This document shows positions 12,055 through 23,639 of a DNA stretch of 64,000 nucleotides, one piece after another (within the stretch, counting starts at the first letter, position 1; the number at the start of each line of letters is the position of its first letter). The notes under the pieces were generated by a model. That model saw only the letters and a program-made list of their open reading frames with translations, was not told the DNA's origin and ran no database searches. The translations under genes were made by a program, and so were the position numbers. The stretch comes from Jejubacter calystegiae (GTDB taxonomy: Bacteria; Pseudomonadota; Gammaproteobacteria; Enterobacterales; Enterobacteriaceae): positions 1,984,001 to 2,048,000 of the forward strand of contig NZ_CP040428.1 in NCBI RefSeq assembly GCF_005671395.1, given 5' to 3'.

Positions 12055-12972
12055 ATGAAACGCATCCCGATAATTCTCGATACCGATCCCGGCATCGATG
12101 ACGCTGTCGCGCTTGCCGCCGCGCTCTTTGAGCCTCAACTGGATCTGCAACTGATCACCACCGTGTCAGGTAATGTCGGGGTGGATAAAACCACCCGTAA
12201 TGCGCTGCAGTTGACCCATTTCTGGCAGGCGGATGTACCGGTGGCTCGCGGAGCGGCAACGCCGCTGGCGCGCCCGGCGCGTGATGCCGCCGGGGTACAT
12301 GGCGTATCGGGTATGGAGGGCTACGACTTTGTGGCGCACGATCGCACGCCGCTGGCTGTACCGGCCTTTCAGGCCATCCATGACTGCCTGATGGCAAGCC
12401 CGCAGCCGATGACGCTGGTGGCCATCGGGCCGCTGACCAATATCGCGCTGCTGCTGACCCAGTATCCGGACATCCTGACCAAAATTCACCGTCTGGTCAT
12501 CATGGGCGGTTCTGCGGGTCGCGGTAACTTTACGCCCAACGCTGAATTTAACATTGCCGTCGATCCCGAAGCGGCCGCCAGGGTCTTTGCCAGCGGTCTG
12601 GATATTGTGATGTGCGGACTGGATGTCACCAACCAGGCGATACTGGCGCCGGATTTTCTGGCTCAGCTACCGACAATGAATCGTACCGGCGCCATGCTGC
12701 ATGCCATCTTTAGCCACTACCGTAGCGGCAGTATGTCCACCGGATTACGCATGCACGATCTGTGTGCCATCGCCGCGCTGGTACAACCGCAGTTGTTTGA
12801 CCTGCGTGATTGCTTTGTGGCGGTGGAGACTCGTGGCGAATGGACTGCGGGTACCACGGTAGTGGATATTGAAGGGCGACTGGGACAATCCGCTAATGCC
12901 CGGGTGGTGCTGGGGCTGGATGTAGACGGTTTTCGGAAGTGGGTGGCGGAGCTACTGGCGCGGGCGCCATGA
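12055..12972 (+). CDS. rihC: Ribonucleoside hydrolase RihC
   Basis: Hydrolyses the N-glycosidic bond of purine and pyrimidine ribonucleosides for salvage. The 305-residue inosine-uridine nucleoside hydrolase has the Ca2+-binding DTDPGIDD motif at residues 9-16, [13 protein letters not shown], and [13 protein letters not shown]. Length and sequence match E. coli RihC (304). The ATG at 12055 was chosen because GGAGA lies 5 nt before it. The next gene begins 15 bp downstream with a strong ribosome binding site, so the two are probably one transcript. Confidence 0.96.
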   Translation: MKRIPIILDTDPGIDDAVALAAALFEPQLDLQLITTVSGNVGVDKTTRNALQLTHFWQADVPVARGAATPLARPARDAAGVHGVSGMEGYDFVAHDRTPLAVPAFQAIHDCLMASPQPMTLVAIGPLTNIALLLTQYPDILTKIHRLVIMGGSAGRGNFTPNAEFNIAVDPEAAARVFASGLDIVMCGLDVTNQAILAPDFLAQLPTMNRTGAMLHAIFSHYRSGSMSTGLRMHDLCAIAALVQPQLFDLRDCFVAVETRGEWTAGTTVVDIEGRLGQSANARVVLGLDVDGFRKWVAELLARAP

Positions 12973-12987
12973 CTCGAGGAGGAAGCT

Positions 12988-13704
12988 ATGACAGAATTTA
13001 ACGGTAAAATTGCGGTAGTCACCGGCGGCGCAGCCGGTATCGGTAAAACCCTGGTGCAGGCCTTTGAACAGGCGGGCGCCACGGTATGCAGTATCGACAG
13101 GCAGCCGGGATGCACCTTTACCGGCGATCTGGCCAGTGAGTCCGATCTGAACCACTTCGCCGATGAGGTGATCGCCCGTCATGGCGCGGTGGATTTCCTG
13201 ATTAATAACGCCATGTTTATGAATGGCGGTATCGAAAACCTGAGCTGGCAGCAGTTTAACGAGGCGTTGAAGGTGGGAGTCAGCTCCCCTTTCTGGCTTA
13301 GCAAACGCTTTGCGCCCTGTTTTCGGCCGGGTGCTGCCATTATCAATATCTCCTCGTCCCGCGACAGAATGAGCCAGGCCAACACGGAAAGCTATACCGC
13401 TGCTAAAGGGGGGATATCGGCGCTGACTCACGCGCTGGCGGTAAGTCTGGCGGGTAAGGTACGGGTGAATGCCATTTCGCCGGGCTGGATCGATACCGAT
13501 TTTACCGACTATCAGGGGCCGGATGCCGCTCAGCATCCGGCAGGCCGGGTCGGTAACCCGCTGGATATCGCCCATATGGTTCTGTTTCTGTGTAGCGATA
13601 AGGCCGGATTTATCACCGGCGAAAATATCTGTATCGATGGCGGTATGACGCGCCAGATGATCTACCACGGTGAGGGCGGCTGGCAGTTTATGCCTCAGCC
13701 GTAA
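12988..13704 (+). CDS. Short-chain dehydrogenase/reductase family oxidoreductase
   Basis: NAD(P)-dependent oxidoreductase of unknown substrate, 238 residues with the classical SDR fold. The cofactor motif TGGAAGIG is at 12-19, the structural motif NNA at 73-75, the catalytic serine in NISSSRD (about 122-124), and YxxxK at 136-140 (YTAAK). The C-terminal part has SPGWIDTDF and GENICIDGGM. It follows rihC by 15 bp with GAGGAGGAAG before the ATG. This gene is not present at this place in E. coli K-12. Linkage to a nucleoside hydrolase could mean a role in sugar or nucleoside breakdown, but that is a guess. Confidence 0.88.
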   Translation: MTEFNGKIAVVTGGAAGIGKTLVQAFEQAGATVCSIDRQPGCTFTGDLASESDLNHFADEVIARHGAVDFLINNAMFMNGGIENLSWQQFNEALKVGVSSPFWLSKRFAPCFRPGAAIINISSSRDRMSQANTESYTAAKGGISALTHALAVSLAGKVRVNAISPGWIDTDFTDYQGPDAAQHPAGRVGNPLDIAHMVLFLCSDKAGFITGENICIDGGMTRQMIYHGEGGWQFMPQP

Positions 13705-14790
<1,086 letters not shown>

Positions 14791-14832
14791 TCCGTGTGAT
14801 GTGGTAATTGCAATCATAACGTGTTGATTGTC

Positions 14833-14857
14833 AGGGTGATATATTGTCACCCTTTTT
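14833..14857 (+). terminator. Terminator of dapB
   Basis: A 7-bp stem (14833-14839 with 14847-14853) followed by a short T run, about 45 bp after the dapB stop. Confidence 0.8.
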
Positions 14858-14940
14858 ATTTATTGAGTTTGGTGTGTTTTTTATCTTAGATGATTAAAAA
14901 TAATGTCTTTATGCGCTAGTATCTCCTCTGTAAGTAAATT

Positions 14941-14956
14941 TTGACCATTTGGTCCA
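14941..14956 (+). promoter_or_regulatory. RutR operator upstream of carAB
   Basis: TTGACCATTTGGTCCA is a near-perfect palindrome of the form TTGACCAnnTGGTCAA, the binding site of the uracil/thymine-responsive regulator RutR. In E. coli the same site lies upstream of carA promoter P1 and links carAB to pyrimidine state. The sequence is seen directly; regulator binding is inferred. Confidence 0.8.
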
Positions 14957-15100
14957 CTTCGTTTAGCTGTGATAGAATGCTTCTTTACTTTTCTTCGCCT
15001 TAAAGGCCCGTTTTTGGCCTGGTTTTTTGCTTTTTTTGGTTGTTACTCTCCAATTTTCTCATCAGTGACTCAAAATAATAATAAAAGATGGCCTTAAGGC

Positions 15101-15129
15101 TGGACTTTCCCCCTGCCTCTCTCTAGAAT
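15101..15129 (+). promoter_or_regulatory. carA promoter P1 (pyrimidine-controlled)
   Basis: -35 TGGACT (15101-15106), a 17-bp spacer, -10 TAGAAT (15124-15129). The sequence after the -10 resembles E. coli carAB P1, which is repressed by pyrimidines and purines with help from PepA, PurR and IHF. The gap between RutR site and P1 (14957-15100) would hold those sites, which I did not resolve. Confidence 0.65.
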
Positions 15130-15172
15130 GCCGCCGTTTGTCAAAAATTCGCCGTGTCGTGCGGTAATTGCA

Positions 15173-15226
15173 TTGATTCTCCCCCTGGGGATGAATTACT
15201 ATGCAATAAAAGTGACTGTTTATTCC
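15173..15226 (+). promoter_or_regulatory. carA promoter P2 with two ARG boxes
   Basis: P2 is read as -35 TTGATT (15173-15178), 18-bp spacer, -10 TACTAT (15197-15202). Overlapping it are two ArgR-type boxes, TGAATTACTATGCA (15192-15205) and TGACTGTTTATTCC (15213-15226), spaced one ARG pair apart as in E. coli. Arginine repression of P2 through ArgR is inferred from that match. Confidence 0.7.
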
Positions 15227-15238
15227 CTGGAGGACGTT

Positions 15239-16387
15239 TTGATTAAGTCAGCGCTGTTGGTTCTGGAAGACGGAACCCAATTCCACGGTCGGGCCATTGG
15301 GGCATTGGGATCGGCCGTGGGAGAGGTCGTTTTCAATACTTCAATGACCGGTTATCAAGAAATCCTCACCGATCCTTCCTATTCTCGCCAGATTGTCACT
15401 CTTACTTATCCCCATATCGGTAATGTCGGTACCAACCTGGCCGATGAAGAGTCTTCCCGGGTGCATGCTCAGGGGCTGGTTATTCGCGATCTGCCGATTA
15501 TCGCCAGCAACTTCCGCAGCCAGGAAGATCTCTCCAGCTATCTGAAGCGCCACAACATTGTGGCCATTGCCGATATCGATACCCGTAAGCTGACGCGGCT
15601 GCTAAGCGAGAAGGGCGCCCAGAACGGTTGTATTATTGCCGGTGATAATCCCGATGCCGCCAGCGCGCTGGCGCAGGCACGGGCTTTCCCGGGTCTTAAG
15701 GGAATGGACCTGGCGAAAGAAGTCACCTGCGATGCCATCAGCCACTGGCGCCAGGGTAGCTGGACGCTACAGGGCGACCTGCCTGAAGAGCAAAATGAAG
15801 AGGCGCTGCCTTACCACGTGGTGGCCTATGACTACGGCGCCAAGCGCAACATCTTGCGCATGCTGGTGGACCGCGGTTGCCGACTGACAGTCGTGCCTGC
15901 TCAGACGTCGGCGGAAGAGGTGCTGAAGATGAACCCGGACGGCATCTTCCTTTCCAACGGCCCTGGCGATCCGGAGCCCTGCGACTACGCTATCGACGCC
16001 ATTACCCGTTTCCTGGAAACCGATATTCCGGTGTTCGGCATCTGTCTGGGTCACCAGTTGCTGGCCCTGGCCAGCGGCGCCCGCACCCTGAAGATGAAAT
16101 TTGGTCACCACGGTGGTAACCACCCGGTGAAGGACCTGGACAGGGATTGCGTCATGATCACCGCACAGAACCACGGTTTCGCGGTTGATGAAAGCACCCT
16201 GCCTGCTCATCTTCGCGCGACTCACCGTTCGCTGTTTGACGGCACCCTGCAGGGCATTCACCGCACCGACAAGCCCGCGTTCAGCTTCCAGGGACACCCT
16301 GAAGCGAGCCCCGGCCCGCACGATGCCGCCCCGCTGTTCGACCACTTTATTGAGCTTATTGAGCAACATCGCCACAGCGCGAAATAA
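15239..16387 (+). CDS. carA: Carbamoyl-phosphate synthase small (glutaminase) subunit
   Basis: Hydrolyses glutamine and channels ammonia to CarB for carbamoyl phosphate, the shared precursor of arginine and pyrimidines. The start is the TTG at 15239 with CTGGAGG 5 nt upstream. This gives 382 residues beginning [11 protein letters not shown], the exact E. coli length, and E. coli carA also uses TTG. The class I glutamine amidotransferase triad is present: the nucleophilic cysteine in FGICLGHQ (about C269) and HPEASPGP (His, Glu). carB follows after 18 bp. Confidence 0.98.
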   Translation: MIKSALLVLEDGTQFHGRAIGALGSAVGEVVFNTSMTGYQEILTDPSYSRQIVTLTYPHIGNVGTNLADEESSRVHAQGLVIRDLPIIASNFRSQEDLSSYLKRHNIVAIADIDTRKLTRLLSEKGAQNGCIIAGDNPDAASALAQARAFPGLKGMDLAKEVTCDAISHWRQGSWTLQGDLPEEQNEEALPYHVVAYDYGAKRNILRMLVDRGCRLTVVPAQTSAEEVLKMNPDGIFLSNGPGDPEPCDYAIDAITRFLETDIPVFGICLGHQLLALASGARTLKMKFGHHGGNHPVKDLDRDCVMITAQNHGFAVDESTLPAHLRATHRSLFDGTLQGIHRTDKPAFSFQGHPEASPGPHDAAPLFDHFIELIEQHRHSAK

Positions 16388-16405
16388 TCAGGAGCAAGAA
16401 AAGCC

Positions 16406-19400
16406 ATGCCAAAACGTACCGATATTAAAAGCATCCTGATTCTTGGCGCCGGCCCGATTGTTATCGGCCAGGCGTGTGAATTCGACTACTCCGGCGCTCA
16501 GGCCTGTAAGGCGCTGCGTGAAGAGGGCTACCGGGTCATTCTGGTGAACTCCAACCCGGCCACCATCATGACCGACCCGGATATGGCGGATGCCACCTAC
16601 ATCGAGCCGATCCATTGGGAAGTGGTGCGCAAAATCATCGAAAAAGAGCGTCCGGATGCGGTTCTGCCCACTATGGGCGGTCAGACCGCCCTTAACTGCG
16701 CGCTGGAACTGGAGCGCCAGGGGGTGCTGGAAGAGTTCGGTGTCGCGATGATCGGCGCCACTGCGGATGCCATCGATAAGGCGGAAGATCGTCGCCGCTT
16801 TGATGTCGCGATGAAGAAAATCGGCCTTGAAACTGCCCGCTCCGGCATTGCGCATACCATGGAAGAAGCGCTGACCGTCGCTGACGATGTCGGATTCCCC
16901 TGTATTATCCGCCCCTCCTTTACCATGGGCGGTACCGGTGGCGGTATCGCATATAACCGCGAAGAGTTTGAAGAGATTTGCGAGCGCGGTCTGGATCTCT
17001 CCCCGACCAATGAGCTGCTGATTGACGAGTCGCTGATTGGCTGGAAAGAGTATGAGATGGAGGTGGTGCGAGACCGCAACGACAACTGCATCATCGTCTG
17101 CTCAATTGAAAACTTCGATGCGATGGGGATTCACACCGGTGACTCCATCACCGTGGCTCCGGCTCAGACGCTGACCGACAAAGAGTACCAGATCATGCGT
17201 AACGCCTCGATGGCGGTACTGCGTGAGATCGGCGTGGAAACCGGCGGCTCCAACGTTCAGTTTGCGGTGAACCCGAAAACGGGTCGCCTGATCGTGATTG
17301 AAATGAACCCGCGCGTATCGCGCTCGTCGGCGCTGGCTTCGAAAGCTACCGGCTTCCCGATTGCTAAAGTGGCGGCCAAGCTGGCGGTGGGTTACACCCT
17401 GGATGAACTGATGAACGACATTACCGGCGGTCGTACCCCGGCGTCGTTCGAGCCTTCCATCGACTATGTCGTCACCAAGATCCCGCGCTTCAACTTCGAG
17501 AAATTTGCGGGTTCCAACGACCGCCTGACCACTCAGATGAAGTCAGTGGGTGAAGTGATGGCGATTGGTCGCACTCAGCAGGAGTCGCTGCAGAAAGCGC
17601 TGCGCGGTCTGGAAGTGGGCGCCACCGGCTTTGACCCGAAAGTCAGCCTGGACGACCCGGAAGCGCTGACCAAAATCCGCCGCGAACTGAAGGATGCCGG
17701 TGCCGAGCGTATCTGGTACATCGCCGATGCTTTCCGCGCCGGACTCTCTGTGGATGGCGTCTTCAACCTGACCAACATCGACCGCTGGTTCCTGGTGCAG
17801 ATTGAAGAGCTGGTGCGCCTGGAAGAGCAGGTGGCGGAAGTCGGCATTACCGGTCTGAACCCCACCTTCCTGCGCCAGTTGAAGCGCAAGGGCTTCTCCG
17901 ATGCGCGACTGGCTGCGCTTTCTGGCGTGCGTGAGGGAGAAATCCGTAAACTGCGCGAGAAGTCGGGCCTGCATCCTGTCTATAAGCGCGTGGATACCTG
18001 CGCCGCCGAGTTCGCGACCGATACTGCCTACATGTACTCCACCTGGGAAGAGGAGTGTGAATCGCGCCCCAACCCGCAGCGTGACAAGATTATGGTGCTG
18101 GGCGGTGGTCCGAACCGCATCGGTCAGGGTATCGAATTTGACTACTGCTGCGTGCACGCCGCGCTGGCGCTGCGCGAAGATGGTTATGAAACCATTATGG
18201 TGAACTGTAACCCGGAGACGGTTTCCACCGACTATGACACTTCTGACCGCCTCTACTTCGAGCCGGTAACGCTGGAAGACGTACTGGAAATCGTCCGCAT
18301 CGAGCAGCCGAAAGGGGTTATCGTGCAGTATGGCGGCCAGACGCCGCTGAAACTGGCCCGCGATCTGGAAGCCGCCGGCGTTCCGATTATCGGCACCAGC
18401 CCGGACGCCATCGACCGTGCGGAAGACCGTGAGCGCTTCCAGCAGGCGGTGGAGAGGCTGAAGCTGAAGCAGCCGGCTAACGCTACCGTAACCACCATCG
18501 AACAGGCGGTCGAGAAGGCGAAAGAGATTGGCTACCCGCTGGTGGTCCGCCCCTCTTACGTGCTGGGCGGCCGTGCCATGGAAATCGTCTACGACGAAAC
18601 CGACCTCAAGCGCTACTTTAAAACGGCGGTCAGCGTTTCCAACGATGCGCCGGTCTTGCTGGACCGCTTCCTGGACGACGCGGTTGAAGTAGACGTCGAT
18701 GCCATCTGCGACGGCGACACGGTGCTGATTGGCGGCATTATGGAGCATATCGAACAGGCTGGCGTGCATTCCGGCGACTCCGCCTGCTCGCTTCCGGCCT
18801 ACACCCTGAGTCAGGAGATTCAGGATGTGATGCGCGACCAGGTGCGTAAACTGGCCTTCGAACTGCAGGTGCGCGGTCTGATGAACGTCCAGTTTGCAGT
18901 GAAGGACAACGAAGTTTATCTGATTGAGGTGAACCCGCGTGCGGCGCGTACCGTGCCTTTCGTCTCCAAGGCAACCGGTGTTCAGTTGGCCAAGGTGGCA
19001 GCGCGCGTCATGGCTGGCCAGAGTCTGGTAAGCCAGGGCCACACCGAAGAGGTGATCCCGCCGTACTACTCGGTGAAAGAGGTGGTGCTGCCGTTCAACA
19101 AATTCCCGGGCGTCGACCCGCTGCTGGGGCCGGAAATGCGCTCTACCGGTGAGGTCATGGGGGTTGGCCGCTCTTTTGCCGAAGCGTTCGCTAAAGCGAT
19201 GCTGGGCAGCCAGAGCAAGATGCAGAAAGGGGGCCGCGCCCTGCTTTCGGTACGCGAAGGCGATAAAGAGCGGGTGGTGGATCTGGCGGCCAGACTGATT
19301 AAGCACGGCTTTGAGCTGGATGCCACTCACGGCACCGCCATTGTGCTGGGCGAAGCGGGTATCAACCCGCGCCTGGTTAACAAGGTGCACGAAGGTCGCC

Positions 19401-19630
19401 CGCATATCCAGGACCGCATCAAGAACGGCGAGTACAGCTACATCATCAACACCACGGCGGGACGCCAGGCGATTGAAGATTCCCGGGTCATTCGCCGCAG
19501 CGCATTGCAGTACAAGGTGCATTACGACACCACCCTGAACGGCGGTTTCGCTACCTCGATGTCGCTGAATGCTGATGCCACCGAGCAGGTTATTTCGGTG
19601 CAGGAGATGCACGCGCAGATCGCGAAATAA
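16406..19630 (+). CDS. carB: Carbamoyl-phosphate synthase large subunit
   Basis: Makes carbamoyl phosphate from bicarbonate, ammonia and two ATP. The 1074-residue protein shows the internal duplication of the family. Each half has a [10 protein letters not shown]-type (first half [10 protein letters not shown]) biotin-carboxylase-like N-terminal motif, an ATP-grasp domain and MNPR/VNPRA metal-binding residues. The C-terminal domain, which binds UMP and IMP (inhibitor) and ornithine (activator), ends in MHAQIAK. It forms a two-gene operon with carA and is followed by a terminator. Confidence 0.99.
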   Translation: MPKRTDIKSILILGAGPIVIGQACEFDYSGAQACKALREEGYRVILVNSNPATIMTDPDMADATYIEPIHWEVVRKIIEKERPDAVLPTMGGQTALNCALELERQGVLEEFGVAMIGATADAIDKAEDRRRFDVAMKKIGLETARSGIAHTMEEALTVADDVGFPCIIRPSFTMGGTGGGIAYNREEFEEICERGLDLSPTNELLIDESLIGWKEYEMEVVRDRNDNCIIVCSIENFDAMGIHTGDSITVAPAQTLTDKEYQIMRNASMAVLREIGVETGGSNVQFAVNPKTGRLIVIEMNPRVSRSSALASKATGFPIAKVAAKLAVGYTLDELMNDITGGRTPASFEPSIDYVVTKIPRFNFEKFAGSNDRLTTQMKSVGEVMAIGRTQQESLQKALRGLEVGATGFDPKVSLDDPEALTKIRRELKDAGAERIWYIADAFRAGLSVDGVFNLTNIDRWFLVQIEELVRLEEQVAEVGITGLNPTFLRQLKRKGFSDARLAALSGVREGEIRKLREKSGLHPVYKRVDTCAAEFATDTAYMYSTWEEECESRPNPQRDKIMVLGGGPNRIGQGIEFDYCCVHAALALREDGYETIMVNCNPETVSTDYDTSDRLYFEPVTLEDVLEIVRIEQPKGVIVQYGGQTPLKLARDLEAAGVPIIGTSPDAIDRAEDRERFQQAVERLKLKQPANATVTTIEQAVEKAKEIGYPLVVRPSYVLGGRAMEIVYDETDLKRYFKTAVSVSNDAPVLLDRFLDDAVEVDVDAICDGDTVLIGGIMEHIEQAGVHSGDSACSLPAYTLSQEIQDVMRDQVRKLAFELQVRGLMNVQFAVKDNEVYLIEVNPRAARTVPFVSKATGVQLAKVAARVMAGQSLVSQGHTEEVIPPYYSVKEVVLPFNKFPGVDPLLGPEMRSTGEVMGVGRSFAEAFAKAMLGSQSKMQKGGRALLSVREGDKERVVDLAARLIKHGFELDATHGTAIVLGEAGINPRLVNKVHEGRPHIQDRIKNGEYSYIINTTAGRQAIEDSRVIRRSALQYKVHYDTTLNGGFATSMSLNADATEQVISVQEMHAQIAK

Positions 19631-19656
19631 TCGCGCCGCAACAGGTTATCATCCTG

Positions 19657-19688
19657 ACGGCCTCCGCCCTGGCGGGGGCCGTTTTTTA
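19657..19688 (+). terminator. Terminator of carAB
   Basis: A GC-rich stem (19657-19666 with about 19673-19682, one G-U pair), then six T residues. Confidence 0.9.
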
Positions 19689-19815
19689 TTGATTTACCGG
19701 GGAAACTTTTCTTAAGAGTCCTCTGCTTTTCGCGCCCGGCCCCTGTCGGAAGATGATGATTTGGCTATAGTGTAAGGACGGAAGAGAAAAACGATCACAT
19801 TGTCAGGAGAAAACT

Positions 19816-20049
19816 ATGCGTACCAAACTCCTTGTTACCTCTACGCTTGCTGCAGTGGCCCTGCTCTTTGTAAGCGGATGCTCGTCGAATCAGTCCATCA
19901 AGACGACCGACGGTAAAACCATCGTCACCGACGGCAAGCCGCAGGTGGATGATGATACCGGTCTGGTTTCTTACAAAAATGCCGAAAGCGGCAGAACCGA
20001 ACAGATTAATCGCGACCAGGTTCAGTCTATGAACGAACTGGACAACTAA
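19816..20049 (+). CDS. YgdI/YgdR-family small lipoprotein
   Basis: A 77-residue predicted lipoprotein. Signal peptide residues 1-21 end in LFVSGC, so C22 would be lipidated. The mature part (SSNQSIKTTDGKTIVTDGKP, then VDDDTGLVSYKNAESGR) is the SH3-like DUF903 domain of the YgdI/YgdR family. The residue after the lipidated cysteine is serine, which would favour outer-membrane sorting. AGGAGA precedes the ATG. Function is unknown. In E. coli the cai and fix operons lie in this part of the map; none is present here. Confidence 0.85.
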   Translation: MRTKLLVTSTLAAVALLFVSGCSSNQSIKTTDGKTIVTDGKPQVDDDTGLVSYKNAESGRTEQINRDQVQSMNELDN

Positions 20050-20073
20050 GACCTTCACGGTCCGGGGTGGCGG

Positions 20074-20127
20074 CTCTGAACGCGCTTCAGAGTTACGGGT
20101 ACAGCGAGCGCGGGGCTCCTGTACCCG
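20074..20127 (+). other. Two consecutive hairpins after the lipoprotein gene
   Basis: CTCTGAA/TTCAGAG (20074-20080 with 20086-20092), then CGGGTACA/TGTACCCG (20096-20103 with 20120-20127) with an inner GAGC/GCTC pair. A pyrimidine-rich stretch follows. This is probably the lipoprotein gene's terminator region, though the T run is interrupted. The rest of the gap to kefF (20128-20349) shows nothing else I can name. Confidence 0.5.
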
Positions 20128-20349
20128 ATCTTCTTCTTTCTCTGGTTTCCTTCTTTCCCCATACCGACTCCGATTTTTCAGGATTTTCTCGCTTCCCTCT
20201 GTCAGGCTAAGAATTAACTGACTACACTCACTGTGGATGTTTCCCGCCAGGGATCCTCTGGCTGCAAACGGACGGCGACACGCTTCCTCATTCCATTCTT
20301 ACGCAGCCTCCCTGTGCGCTAAACGAATAAGACAATAACAAGGCAGTGG

Positions 20350-20886
20350 ATGTTTATGATTCTGATTATTTATGCACATCCTTATCCTGAGCACTCCCAT
20401 GCTAATCGCAGCATGCTGGAGCAGGTACGGGATTTAGCAGGGGTGGAAATTCGCACGCTTTATCATCTATACCCCGACTTTAATATCGATATCGGGGCCG
20501 AGCAGGCGGCGCTGGCGAAGGCTGATTTAATTATCTGGCAGCACCCCATGCAGTGGTACAGCATCCCGCCATTGATGAAGCTGTGGATCGACAAAGTGCT
20601 GTCTCACGGCTGGGCCTATGGGGAAGGGGGTAAGGCGCTCCATGGCAAGAGCCTGATGTGGGCAGTGACCACCGGGGGGAGCGAGCACCACTTTGGCCTG
20701 GGCGACCATCCCGGTTTTGACGTTCTGGCGCAGCCGCTACAGGCGACCGCGCTCTATTGTGGCCTGAACTGGTTACGACCGTTTTCACTGCACGACGCCT
20801 TTATTTGTGAAGACGAGATCATGAAGATGCACGCTTCGCGCTATCGACAGCGCCTTCTGGACTGGCAGGAGGTGGATAATGGATAG
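20350..20886 (+). CDS. kefF: KefC ancillary quinone oxidoreductase KefF
   Basis: FMN flavodoxin-fold NAD(P)H:quinone oxidoreductase that binds and activates the KefC potassium efflux system. The 178 residues include the flavodoxin N terminus [16 protein letters not shown] and [19 protein letters not shown]. Two starts are close: 20350 (AAGG 6 nt upstream, chosen) and 20356, which would give the E. coli N terminus MILIIYAHP. The last eight bases overlap kefC, so the pair is translated together. Confidence 0.95.
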   Translation: MFMILIIYAHPYPEHSHANRSMLEQVRDLAGVEIRTLYHLYPDFNIDIGAEQAALAKADLIIWQHPMQWYSIPPLMKLWIDKVLSHGWAYGEGGKALHGKSLMWAVTTGGSEHHFGLGDHPGFDVLAQPLQATALYCGLNWLRPFSLHDAFICEDEIMKMHASRYRQRLLDWQEVDNG

Positions 20887-22741
20887 CCATAGCATGATAC
20901 AGGCGCTGATCTATCTTGGCTCCGCCGCACTGATTGTGCCCGTTGCGGTGCGTCTGGGATTAGGCTCCGTGCTCGGCTACCTGATTGCCGGTTGTATTAT
21001 CGGGCCCTGGGGGCTACGGCTGGTGACCGATGCCGAAACCATCCTGCACTTTGCCGAGATTGGCGTGGTGTTGATGCTGTTCGTCATCGGTCTGGAGCTG
21101 GATCCGCAGCGTCTGTGGCGACTACGCGCCTCGGTGTTTGGCGGCGGATTCCTGCAAATGGCGGCCTGCGGCCTGGCGTTAGGCGGATTCTGCGTGGCGC
21201 TGGGGCTGCGCTGGCAGGTGGCGGCACTGGTTGGCCTGACCCTGGCGCTCTCTTCCACCGCTATTGCTATGCAGGCGATGAATGAACGTAACCTGACGGT
21301 GAGTCCGATGGGGCGTAGCGCCTTCGCGCTGCTGCTGTTCCAGGATATTGCAGCGATTCCGCTGGTGGCGATGATTCCGCTGCTGGCCAGCAGCGGCGCT
21401 GCCACTACGCTTGGGGCTTTTACCCTGTCGGCGCTGAAGGTGGTGGGGGCGCTGGCGCTGGTGATACTGCTGGGCCGCTACGTCACCCGCCCGCTGCTGC
21501 GCTTTGTGGCGCGATCCGGTCTGCGCGAAGTGTTCAGCGCCGTGGCGCTGTTTCTGGTTTTCGGCTTCGGCCTGCTACTGGAAGAGGCGGGGCTGTCAAT
21601 GGCGATGGGGGCTTTCCTGGCCGGGGTACTGCTGGCCAGCTCTGAATACCGCCATGCGCTGGAAAGCGATATTGAACCCTTTAAGGGACTACTACTGGGG
21701 CTGTTTTTTATCGGCGTCGGCATGTCCATCGACTTTGGTACCTTGATCGATAACCCCCTGCGGGTGGTAGTGCTGCTGGTGGGCTTTCAGGTGATTAAGG
21801 GGTTGGTGCTCTGGGTTATCGGTTGGCCGCTGAAGGTGCCGCGTCGTCAGTGGCGCACCTTTGCGGCGCTGTTGGGGCAGGGGAGTGAGTTCGCCTTCGT
21901 GGTCTTTGGCGCGGCGCATATGGCGCAGGTGCTGGACGACGGCTGGGCGAAATCCCTGACCCTGGCGGTAGCGCTGTCGATGGCGATTACGCCACTGCTG
22001 CTGGTGCTACTGGCGAAGCTGGAGAAGAGCGGCGCTCAACAGCAGGGGGAAGCCGATGATATCGACGAAGAGCAGCCCCGGGTGATCATCGCCGGATTTG
22101 GCCGTTTTGGTCAGATAGCCGGGCGTTTGCTGTTTACCAGCGGCGTGAAGATGGTGGTGCTGGATCACGATCCGGATCATATCGAAACCCTGCGTAAGTT
22201 TGGGATGAAGGTCTTTTACGGCGATGCCACGCGTCTTGATTTGCTGGAGTCTGCCGGTGCCGAAAAAGCCGAGGTGTTGATTAACGCCATTGACGATCCT
22301 CAGGTCAATATGCAGCTGACGGAGCTTGCCAGGGAGCACTTTCCTCAGCTGAAAATTGTCGCCAGGGCGCGCGATGTGGACCACTACATTCGTCTGCGTC
22401 AGGTCGGTATTGACCAGCCGGAACGTGAAACCTTTGAAGGGGCGCTGCGGGCTGGCCGTATGGCGCTGGAGCAACTGGGCCTTGGCGGCTATGAGGCCAG
22501 GGAGAGGGCGGACCACTTTCGGCGCTTTAATCTGCGGATGGTGGAAGAACTGGTCAACGGTGAGAGCGATACCGCTAGCCGTGCCGCGGTTTACAAGCGT
22601 TCAAGTGCGATGCTGACCGACATCATCAATCAGGATCGCAGCCATCTTAATACCGGGCAGCGCCTGGGCTGGCAGGGAACGGAAGAGGGCGTCCACAGCG
22701 GCTCGCTGGCGGATGAACCCGCAGTGAAGCCCGAAGCATAG
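20879..22741 (+). CDS. kefC: Glutathione-regulated potassium-efflux antiporter KefC
   Basis: CPA2-family K+/H+ antiporter, held shut by glutathione and opened by glutathione adducts of electrophiles; the resulting cytoplasmic acidification protects the cell. The protein has 620 residues, as in E. coli. The N-terminal half has about twelve membrane segments. The C-terminal RCK/Rossmann domain (from about residue 400) has [14 protein letters not shown] and the nucleotide-binding acidic residue in [10 protein letters not shown]. It overlaps kefF by 8 bp. Confidence 0.97.
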   Translation: MDSHSMIQALIYLGSAALIVPVAVRLGLGSVLGYLIAGCIIGPWGLRLVTDAETILHFAEIGVVLMLFVIGLELDPQRLWRLRASVFGGGFLQMAACGLALGGFCVALGLRWQVAALVGLTLALSSTAIAMQAMNERNLTVSPMGRSAFALLLFQDIAAIPLVAMIPLLASSGAATTLGAFTLSALKVVGALALVILLGRYVTRPLLRFVARSGLREVFSAVALFLVFGFGLLLEEAGLSMAMGAFLAGVLLASSEYRHALESDIEPFKGLLLGLFFIGVGMSIDFGTLIDNPLRVVVLLVGFQVIKGLVLWVIGWPLKVPRRQWRTFAALLGQGSEFAFVVFGAAHMAQVLDDGWAKSLTLAVALSMAITPLLLVLLAKLEKSGAQQQGEADDIDEEQPRVIIAGFGRFGQIAGRLLFTSGVKMVVLDHDPDHIETLRKFGMKVFYGDATRLDLLESAGAEKAEVLINAIDDPQVNMQLTELAREHFPQLKIVARARDVDHYIRLRQVGIDQPERETFEGALRAGRMALEQLGLGGYEARERADHFRRFNLRMVEELVNGESDTASRAAVYKRSSAMLTDIINQDRSHLNTGQRLGWQGTEEGVHSGSLADEPAVKPEA

Positions 22742-22745
22742 CGCG

Positions 22746-22773
22746 TGTCCCTCTTCTTCAAAGGAGAGGGACA
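22746..22773. other. Hairpin between converging kefC and the LysE-type gene
   Basis: A 9-bp stem, TGTCCCTCT/AGAGGGACA (22746-22754 with 22765-22773), with no T run on either side. It fills the whole 32-bp gap between the two stop codons and could act as a weak terminator or mRNA end protector for both. Confidence 0.5.
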
Positions 22774-23388
22774 TTAACTTAAGGCGACTTTAATGCCCAG
22801 AGCCAGCAGTACGCCACCCAGCAGTCGGTCGACAATCTTTTGCGCCCTGGCCAGCCCCTTACGCACGGGTTCGCTCTGAATCAGCAATACCAGCAGCGGC
22901 CACCAGATAACCGATAGCCCGACGATGACCCCGGCATACCACAGCTTCTCCCCGAGACCGGAATTCACGCTCAACACCTGGGTGAACATCGCAAGGAAAA
23001 AGAGCGTGGCCTTAGGGTTAAGCAGATTGCATAAATAGCCCTGGAGAAACGCCTTTTTCAGCGTGGTCTGCCGGGCGCCATACTGGCTGACGTCCATCTT
23101 ACTGCCGCCCCGGGAGAAGAGGGCATGCAGACCCACCCAGACCAGATAAGCCGCTCCGGCGTATTTCAGCAGGCCGAACAGCCAGGGCGTAGTGGTTATT
23201 ACCACTGCCAGCCCGGCGACACAGTAGCTCATATGGGTTGCCACGCCGCAGATCACACCGGCGCAGGTCATCAGCGCTGCCGGGCGCGTATAGCGGGCCG
23301 CGTTTTTAATCACCAGGAAGAAGTCCGGCCCGGGAGAGAGCATTCCCAGGGTAGCGATGGTGGCAATAAGCAGGGTAGTTTCCAGCAT
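22774..23388 (-). CDS. RhtB/LysE-family amino acid exporter
   Basis: Inner-membrane efflux carrier of the LysE superfamily, 204 residues with five to six hydrophobic segments. The family N-terminal signature SPGPDFFLVIKNA is at about 18-30, and NLLNPKATLFFLAMF is the conserved central NPKA motif. The substrate cannot be read from sequence; RhtB relatives export homoserine, threonine or leucine. E. coli K-12 has no such gene between kefC and folA. It is convergent with kefC and divergent from folA. Confidence 0.88.
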   Translation of the reverse strand: MLETTLLIATIATLGMLSPGPDFFLVIKNAARYTRPAALMTCAGVICGVATHMSYCVAGLAVVITTTPWLFGLLKYAGAAYLVWVGLHALFSRGGSKMDVSQYGARQTTLKKAFLQGYLCNLLNPKATLFFLAMFTQVLSVNSGLGEKLWYAGVIVGLSVIWWPLLVLLIQSEPVRKGLARAQKIVDRLLGGVLLALGIKVALS

Positions 23389-23639
23389 GTTCTGACTCTT
23401 TCAGGGACCCAAATCCTGCACTATACCCTGCCCTTTACGCATGTGCAGGCAGATTTACACCGATGACGACGGGTTTTATCAACGGTGTGCAGCGACAGCC
23501 AGCGCGGGTTTGCCAGAATGCATGGCTGGCCGGGTGTGATGCAACAGAGATTTTCTACAGCAGCGGGTGCTGCATCCGTCGACGAAACCCGCCGCTTTCC
23601 GTATAGTGGCGACAATTTTTTGACCCGGGGATTTTAACA

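Noticed and set aside
17543-19612. Very long minus-strand reading frame (about 690 codons) opposite carB
   Set aside because: It is the shadow of a GC-rich, highly biased coding strand. carB on the plus strand is complete and highly conserved, and the antisense protein shows no recognisable domain or ribosome binding site.
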